NCBI GenBank assembly: GCA_963816555.1
Contig: CAWFLD010000002.1
Coordinates: 496,001-560,000, forward strand
Source: Lutibaculum sp963816555
GTDB lineage: Bacteria; Pseudomonadota; Alphaproteobacteria; Rhizobiales; Tepidamorphaceae
Direction: 5' to 3'
DNA length: 64,000 bases
The notes beneath the pieces are model-generated. The model made no database searches. It was given only the letters and a program-made list of their open reading frames with translations, and was not told where the DNA came from. Position numbers and translations under genes: made by a program. This document shows, piece after piece, positions 59,914-64,000 of the stretch. The first letter of the stretch is position 1; each line of letters opens with the position of its first letter.

Positions 59914-60795
59914 ATGTTCAGAGGTTCGATTACGGCACTCATCACGCCGTTCCGGGACGGCGAGGTGGATGCCGAGGCCTTCCAGGCCTTCGTGGAGTGG
60001 CAGATCTCCGAGGGCACGCACGGTCTCGTGCCGGTCGGGACGACGGGCGAGTCGCCGACGCTCTCGCACGACGAGCACAAGCGCGTGGTCGAGCTGTGCG
60101 TCGAAGCGGCGGCCGGCCGCGTGCCGGTCATCGCCGGCGCGGGCTCGAACAACACCGCGGAGGCGATCGACCTGGCGCTGCACGCCAAGGGCGCAGGCGC
60201 CGACGCGGTCCTCGTCGTCACGCCCTACTACAACAAGCCGGGCCAGGAAGGGCTCTACCAGCACTTCAAGGCGGTGCACGACGCCGCCGACCTTCCGCTC
60301 GTCATCTACAACATCCCGCCGCGCAGCGTCATCGACATGAGCGTCGAGACGATGGCCCGGCTGCATCGCGACTGCCCGAACATCGTCGGCGTCAAGGACG
60401 CGACGGCGAACCTCGCGCGGGTCAGCCTGCAGCGCCAGGCCTGCGGCAAGGACTTCATCCAGCTGTCGGGCGAGGACCCCACGGCGCTCGGCTTCATCGC
60501 GCATGGCGGGGTCGGCTGCATCTCGGTCGCCTCGAACGTGGCGCCGCGCCTGTGCGCGGAGTTCCAGGAGGCCTGCCTCTCCGGCGACTTCGCCAAGGGG
60601 CTCCAGTACCAGGACCGGCTGATGCCGCTGCACCGGGCCCTCTTCTTGGAAACGAGCCCCGCGCCGACCAAGTATGCGGTGTCGCTGCTCGACAAGTGCC
60701 AGCCGGACGTTCGCCTGCCGATCGTCCCTGTCACGGAAGGGACGCGCAACGAGGTCCGCGCCGCGATGGTGCATGCGGGCCTGCTGAACAGCTAG
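59914..60795 (+). CDS. dapA: 4-hydroxy-tetrahydrodipicolinate synthase
   Basis: This 293-residue enzyme condenses pyruvate with aspartate semialdehyde in lysine and diaminopimelate synthesis. Active-site landmarks are present: LVPVGTTGESPTLSHDEH with the Thr pair, VVTPYYNKPGQEGLYQHF with the catalytic Tyr and VGVKDATANLARV with the Schiff-base Lys. The C-terminal domain is of normal length. The ATG follows ACGGAGG at suitable distance. It is transcribed divergently from the lytic transglycosylase and precedes smpB by about 110 bases; dapA-smpB adjacency is common in alphaproteobacteria. Confidence 0.96.
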   Translation: MFRGSITALITPFRDGEVDAEAFQAFVEWQISEGTHGLVPVGTTGESPTLSHDEHKRVVELCVEAAAGRVPVIAGAGSNNTAEAIDLALHAKGAGADAVLVVTPYYNKPGQEGLYQHFKAVHDAADLPLVIYNIPPRSVIDMSVETMARLHRDCPNIVGVKDATANLARVSLQRQACGKDFIQLSGEDPTALGFIAHGGVGCISVASNVAPRLCAEFQEACLSGDFAKGLQYQDRLMPLHRALFLETSPAPTKYAVSLLDKCQPDVRLPIVPVTEGTRNEVRAAMVHAGLLNS

Positions 60796-60907
60796 GCCGA
60801 TCCGGCGGCGCTCCGCCGCAGGCGGCCCGGCTTCTGGAAATCTGCAATCGACGGTGGGCACCCGTGCGCGCAAGCGTGCGGGGCCGCGGTCGGAAAGCCG
60901 GGAAGAC

Positions 60908-61382
60908 ATGGCCACCAAAGCCGCCCCCGCGCAACGGATGGTTTCGGAGAACCGCCGTGCGCGCTTCGATTACGAGTTGCAGGACCATTTCGAGGCCGGC
61001 ATCGCGCTGACCGGCACCGAGGTGAAGTCCCTGCGCAACGGCAAGGCGAGCCTGGCGGAAGCCTATGCCGGCGAAGTCCGGCGGAGAGATGTGGCTGTTC
61101 AATGCCAACATCCCCGAGTACGGCCCGGCGAACCGCTTCAACCACGAGCCGAAGCGGCCGCGGAAGCTCCTGCTGCACAAGCGCGAGATCAACCGGCTGA
61201 TGGGCGCCGTGCAGAAGGAGGGGATGACGGTCGTGCCGACCAAGCTCTACTTCGATCCCCGCGGCATCGCCAAGCTCGAGATCGCGGTCGGTCGCGGCAA
61301 GAAGCAGCACGACAAGCGCCAGACGATCAAGGACCGCACCTGGCAGCGCGACAAGGCCCGCATCCTCAAGGACAGGGGCTGA
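60908..61382 (+). CDS. smpB: SsrA-binding protein SmpB (frameshifted)
   Basis: This 157-residue tmRNA-binding protein is needed for trans-translation rescue of stalled ribosomes. Family motifs are NRRARFDYELQDHFEAGIAL, TGTEVKSLRNGKASLAEAY, EMWLFNANIPEYGPANRFNH, PKRPRKLLLHKREINRL and the basic C-terminal tail KKQHDKRQTIKDRTWQRDKA. An extra base near 61079 breaks the frame after AYAGEV; correcting it gives 158 codons. Because smpB is widely conserved and important, the break is one of the clearer signs that the single-base shifts here are sequence errors. Confidence 0.93.
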
Positions 61383-61432
61383 TCCTTCGGGCAGCCGACG
61401 CCTCGCTTCACCACTGGCGGTCGCGCAAAAAG

Positions 61433-61464
61433 AAAGCGCCCGGAGGCGTGCCCCCGGGCGCTTT
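61433..61464. terminator. Bidirectional intrinsic terminator between smpB and the exported protein gene
   Basis: Perfect 11-bp arms AAAGCGCCCGG and CCGGGCGCTTT flank a ten-base loop. A-rich sequence on the left and T-rich on the right serve both converging genes. Confidence 0.85.
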
Positions 61465-61484
61465 CCTGTGCGAGCTTCAGCCGA

Positions 61485-61877
61485 TCAGTTCGCGGTCGTC
61501 GGCTGCGCCTCGTCGACCCGGTCGCCCTGCGCCGGCGTGATCGCCTGCGACTGGGCGTCGGTGGCCTGCTTACGCGGCATCGTGTGGACGATCTTGCGAT
61601 TCTTGTCCATCACGTAGATGTTCTTGTCGTCCTGGACGTAGCTGTAGCCGTCCATGTCCGGCACTTCCGCGCCCTCGTAGTCTTCCGGCACGGTCTTACC
61701 GTTCTGCCAGCCGACGGTGTCCTCGCCCGGGATGACCTGGCTGCCCGACGTGGTGGCCTGCGTGCGGACCGCGTTCTCCTGGTCGGGGGTCCAGTCCTGC
61801 GCATTCGCAGCGCTGGCGAACCCGGCGCCGGCGAGCATCGCGATGGCGGCCGTCGTGGCGATAAAGCGGGTCTTCAT
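61485..61877 (-). CDS. Small exported protein, DUF1236-like
   Basis: This 130-residue secreted protein has signal peptide TRFIATTAAIAMLAGAGFAS ending ANAQ, then a short acidic/polar mature part. The segment AEVPDMDGYSYVQDDKNIYV with VMDKNRKIVHTMP resembles the C-terminal repeat of DUF1236/YXWGXW-type periplasmic proteins of Hyphomicrobiales; I am only moderately sure. It contains no Cys. AAGGAGG lies eight bases before the ATG, a strong ribosome site. It converges on smpB with a shared terminator. Function is unknown. Confidence 0.75.
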   Translation of the reverse strand: MKTRFIATTAAIAMLAGAGFASAANAQDWTPDQENAVRTQATTSGSQVIPGEDTVGWQNGKTVPEDYEGAEVPDMDGYSYVQDDKNIYVMDKNRKIVHTMPRKQATDAQSQAITPAQGDRVDEAQPTTAN

Positions 61878-62023
61878 TTGAAACCTCCTTGTTCGTTGGG
61901 TCGGGGAGGTAAACAGGAAAGGTCGGCGTGCGTTCCGAGGAATTCGCCGGATCGTCGTTCACGAGGCGTTAGAGGGGGCGCGGTACGGAAGCCGACGCAA
62001 AAGTCGTGGACGAACCACGAATT

Positions 62024-62665
62024 TCAAGGCTGTTGCGGCAGTTCGTGGCGAACCTGCGCGAAGACGTCCTCGAACATCTGCGGCGTCAGCCGGCGGGTCT
62101 GCGTGTTGTAGCGGGAGCAGTGATAGCTGGCGTAGAGGCGCAGCGCCCCGACCTCGTGCCGCGCGCCGTGACCGAAGGGGAGGGCGGCCCGGCGGCCGCC
62201 GAGCGCGCCGACCACGCTCTCGTGCGCGATGCGGCCGAGCGTGACGATCGCCTCGAGATGCGGCATCGCCTCGATCGTGGCCGACAGGAAGCGGCGGCAG
62301 GTGCGGATCTCCTCGCCGGTCGGCTTGTTCTCCGGCGGCACGCAGCGCACGGCGTTGGTGATGCGGCAGTCGACGAGCTCGAGCCCGTCGTCCGGCCGCG
62401 CCCCGTAGGTGCCGCGGGCGAAGCCGTAGCGCAGCAGCGTCGCGTAGAGGAGGTCGCCGGCGAAGTCGCCGGTGAAGGGACGGCCCGAGCAGTTGGCGCC
62501 CTTGAGCCCGGGCGCGAGCCCCACGACGAGGAGGCGCGCCGAGCCGGGGCCGAAGCTCTCGACCGGCGCGTTGTGGCAGTGGGGCAGGCGCTCGCGGTTG
62601 CGCGCGCGGAAGTCGACGAGCCGCGGGCAGAGCGGGCAGTCGCGGGGCGGCTCCTCCTCGGCCAT
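62024..62665 (-). CDS. Uracil-DNA glycosylase, family 5 (UDGb-like)
   Basis: This 213-residue iron-sulfur glycosylase shows motif 1 as VVGLAPGLKGANCSGRPFTG. This matches UDGb (family 5), which lacks the polar residue used by other UDG families. The C-terminal motif is YASYHCSRYNTQTRRL. Likely Fe-S ligands are the N-terminal pair in CPLCPRLVDFR plus Cys in NAVRCVPPENKPT and YHCSRYN. Members remove uracil, hypoxanthine and related damage from DNA. The start is five bases after the NYN-domain gene's stop on the same strand, so the two are probably co-transcribed. Confidence 0.9.
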   Translation of the reverse strand: MAEEEPPRDCPLCPRLVDFRARNRERLPHCHNAPVESFGPGSARLLVVGLAPGLKGANCSGRPFTGDFAGDLLYATLLRYGFARGTYGARPDDGLELVDCRITNAVRCVPPENKPTGEEIRTCRRFLSATIEAMPHLEAIVTLGRIAHESVVGALGGRRAALPFGHGARHEVGALRLYASYHCSRYNTQTRRLTPQMFEDVFAQVRHELPQQP

Positions 62666-62670
62666 GCGGA

Positions 62671-63291
62671 TCAGCGGTCGAAGAACTCTTCGAGATCGTC
62701 CTCCGCCGGCTCGGCCGGCCGCTGCTGGCGCTCGGCCGCCTCGCGGCGGGCCTGGCGCTCGGCGGGATCGCGGCCGATCTTGTCGACGAGCCTGGTGATG
62801 TCGATGAAGTGGTCGGCCTGGCGGCGCAGCTCGTCGGCGATCATCGGCGGCTGCACCGAGACGGTCGAGATGACGCTGACGCGCTTGCCCTTGCGCTGGA
62901 TCGCCTCGACGAGCGAGCGGAAGTCGCCGTCGCCGGAGAACAGGATCATGTGGTCGATGTGCTCGGCCATCTCCATCGCGTCGACGGCGAGCTCGATGTC
63001 CATGTTGCCCTTCACCTTGCGGCGGCCGCTCGCGTCGGTGAACTCCTTCATCGGCTTCGTCACGACGGCATAGCCGTTGTAGTCGAGCCAGTCGATGAGC
63101 GGCCGGATCGAGGAGTACTCCTGATCGTCGGCCAGGGCCGTGTAGTAGAAGGCGCGCAGGAGGTAGCCCTGCCCGGAGAAATGCGTGAGCAGGCGGCGAT
63201 AGTCGATGTCGAAATTGAGGGCGCGGGCGGTGGCGTAGAGGTTTGCCCCGTCGATGAAGACGGCAATGCGTTCCTGCGAAGTCGCGTTCAT
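62671..63291 (-). CDS. NYN domain protein, LabA/DUF88 family
   Basis: This 206-residue PIN-like protein has conserved acidic residues in AVFIDGANLYATARAL, KGNMDIELAVDAMEM and ILFSGDGDFRSLVEAIQRKG, followed by VISTVSVQPPMIADELRRQ. This is the LabA/NYN arrangement of putative ribonucleases. The C-terminal 35 residues are charged and probably disordered. I start at the ATG giving MNATSQER, immediately before the domain; an in-frame upstream ATG would add about 33 unremarkable residues. It probably forms a two-gene operon with the glycosylase. Confidence 0.88.
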   Translation of the reverse strand: MNATSQERIAVFIDGANLYATARALNFDIDYRRLLTHFSGQGYLLRAFYYTALADDQEYSSIRPLIDWLDYNGYAVVTKPMKEFTDASGRRKVKGNMDIELAVDAMEMAEHIDHMILFSGDGDFRSLVEAIQRKGKRVSVISTVSVQPPMIADELRRQADHFIDITRLVDKIGRDPAERQARREAAERQQRPAEPAEDDLEEFFDR

Positions 63292-63406
63292 TATGGCCTC
63301 GTTCTCGAAATGTGCTGTGCCCGCCGCCGCAACTCGCGCCGGGGCGGGCGAAACGTCCGCGGCTAGGTAATGCGCCTCGCGCGCGGACACAAGCTGGGGC
63401 CACCCC

Positions 63407-64000
63407 TCACCGCAGGGACGTCCCGGCCCTCCCTGCGCCCCCGCTGCCGTCCGGCCAGCGCACCGTCATGCGGTAGAGGTGCCACGTCGCGTGGCCGAGC
63501 CACGGCAGCACGACGACCAGCCCGAGCAGGGCGGGCAGGAGGGCGACCAGCGTGAGCACGCCGACGGTCGCGCCGTAGCCGAGCATCGGCACGGGATTGG
63601 CGAGGACCGCCCGCCAGCTCGTGGCGATCGCGGTGACGAAGTCGGCGTCGCGGTCGAGCAGGAGCGGGTAGGCGAAGACCGTCGAGGAGAAGACCGCGAA
63701 GGCGAACAGCGCGCCGATCAGGTTGCCGGCGAGGAGGAAGACGAGCCCGTGCGTCGTCGTCAGCGTCTCCGTGAGCAGGCCCGCGAGCGAGAGGCCGCGC
63801 AGCCCGAAGAAGCTCATGAAGACGACGGCCGCGACGTCGACCCAGATGATGAACACGAAGAGGTTGAGCATCGGCATCCAGCCGAGGCTGCGGGCGCCCG
63901 AGCCGGTGGTCACGCCCAGGAGCGCCCGCCACGAGGGCTGCTCTCCCGCCTCGATCCGGCGGCTCGTCTCGTAGAGGGACACGGCGGCGAACGGGCCGAG
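63407..64000 (-). CDS. DUF2189 domain-containing membrane protein, 5' end outside the window
   Basis: The visible 197 residues begin in mid-protein at LGPFAAVSLYETSRRIEAGE, a block characteristic of DUF2189, so the true start lies beyond the window. Four to five membrane helices follow, including LNLFVFIIWVDVAAVVFMSF, LVFLLAGNLIGALFAFAVFS and VLTLVALLPALLGLVVVLP. The region ends with the conserved WLGHATWHLYRMTV and a Gly-rich tail. The family is common in alpha- and betaproteobacteria and its function is unknown. Confidence 0.88.
   Translation of the reverse strand, partial: LGPFAAVSLYETSRRIEAGEQPSWRALLGVTTGSGARSLGWMPMLNLFVFIIWVDVAAVVFMSFFGLRGLSLAGLLTETLTTTHGLVFLLAGNLIGALFAFAVFSSTVFAYPLLLDRDADFVTAIATSWRAVLANPVPMLGYGATVGVLTLVALLPALLGLVVVLPWLGHATWHLYRMTVRWPDGSGGAGRAGTSLR

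Overview
This window is visibly GC-rich (about 70% by eye) and densely coding. It most likely comes from an alphaproteobacterium of the Hyphomicrobiales type. Three features suggest this: an Omp2-like (porin_2 family) porin, the DUF2189 and DUF1236-like proteins, and an alternative complex III operon fused to an A2-type caa3 oxidase operon. A possible CtrA box lies upstream of the porin. This is an inference from gene content; no rRNA or tRNA is present to confirm it.

Layout. (1) Positions 1-8.4 kb, mostly minus strand: a dipeptide/oligopeptide ABC importer (permease cut by the window edge, two ATPases, binding protein), a gamma-glutamyltransferase, and a MobA-like aromatic FAD monooxygenase divergent from a MarR regulator across an AT-rich, palindromic operator region. 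(2) 8.4-13.1 kb, minus strand: a complete Liv-type importer, livF-G-M-H-K. (3) 13.3-18.0 kb, plus strand: an alpha/beta hydrolase, a second LivK, an iron-dependent alcohol dehydrogenase and an AraC regulator. (4) 18.2-38.1 kb, plus strand: a tightly packed cluster of seventeen genes. It holds a second Liv importer whose LivF is fused to a Tm-1-like domain, a PEP-hydrolase-like TIM barrel, and a giant flotillin-like protein with a 44-residue repeat. These are followed by two SRPBCC proteins, a molybdenum hydroxylase whose large subunit is split in two genes, CoxD/CoxE-type maturation factors, and three enzymes with lactonase-type folds. (5) 38.6-50.4 kb: actABCDEF, a small membrane protein, a SCO copper chaperone, ctaC/D/E and a subunit IV, nearly all with 4- or 8-base gene overlaps. 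(6) 50.4-64 kb: a DMT exporter, a FUSC protein, pcaHG, a major porin, an alpha/beta hydrolase, a lytic transglycosylase, dapA, smpB, a small exported protein, a family-5 uracil-DNA glycosylase, a NYN-domain protein and a DUF2189 membrane protein cut by the window end.

How it fits together. The MobA-like monooxygenase (3-hydroxybenzoate to protocatechuate) and PcaHG (protocatechuate ring cleavage) can be joined into one aromatic route, with FUSC as a possible aromatic-acid efflux partner. The 18-38 kb cluster looks like one uptake-and-oxidation system: ABC import, Mo-dependent hydroxylation, then lactone or amide hydrolysis, with the flotillin-like protein as a possible membrane scaffold. Its substrate is unknown. 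It is the best candidate here for an undescribed system.

Data quality. I count 24 single-base frame disruptions in 19 genes, including genes that should be essential or near-essential (smpB, ctaD). Twenty-three behave as +1 insertions and one as a -1 loss in a C run. In every case correcting them restores a length divisible by three and a continuous family-like protein. I therefore read them as sequencing errors and annotate each gene across its shift.
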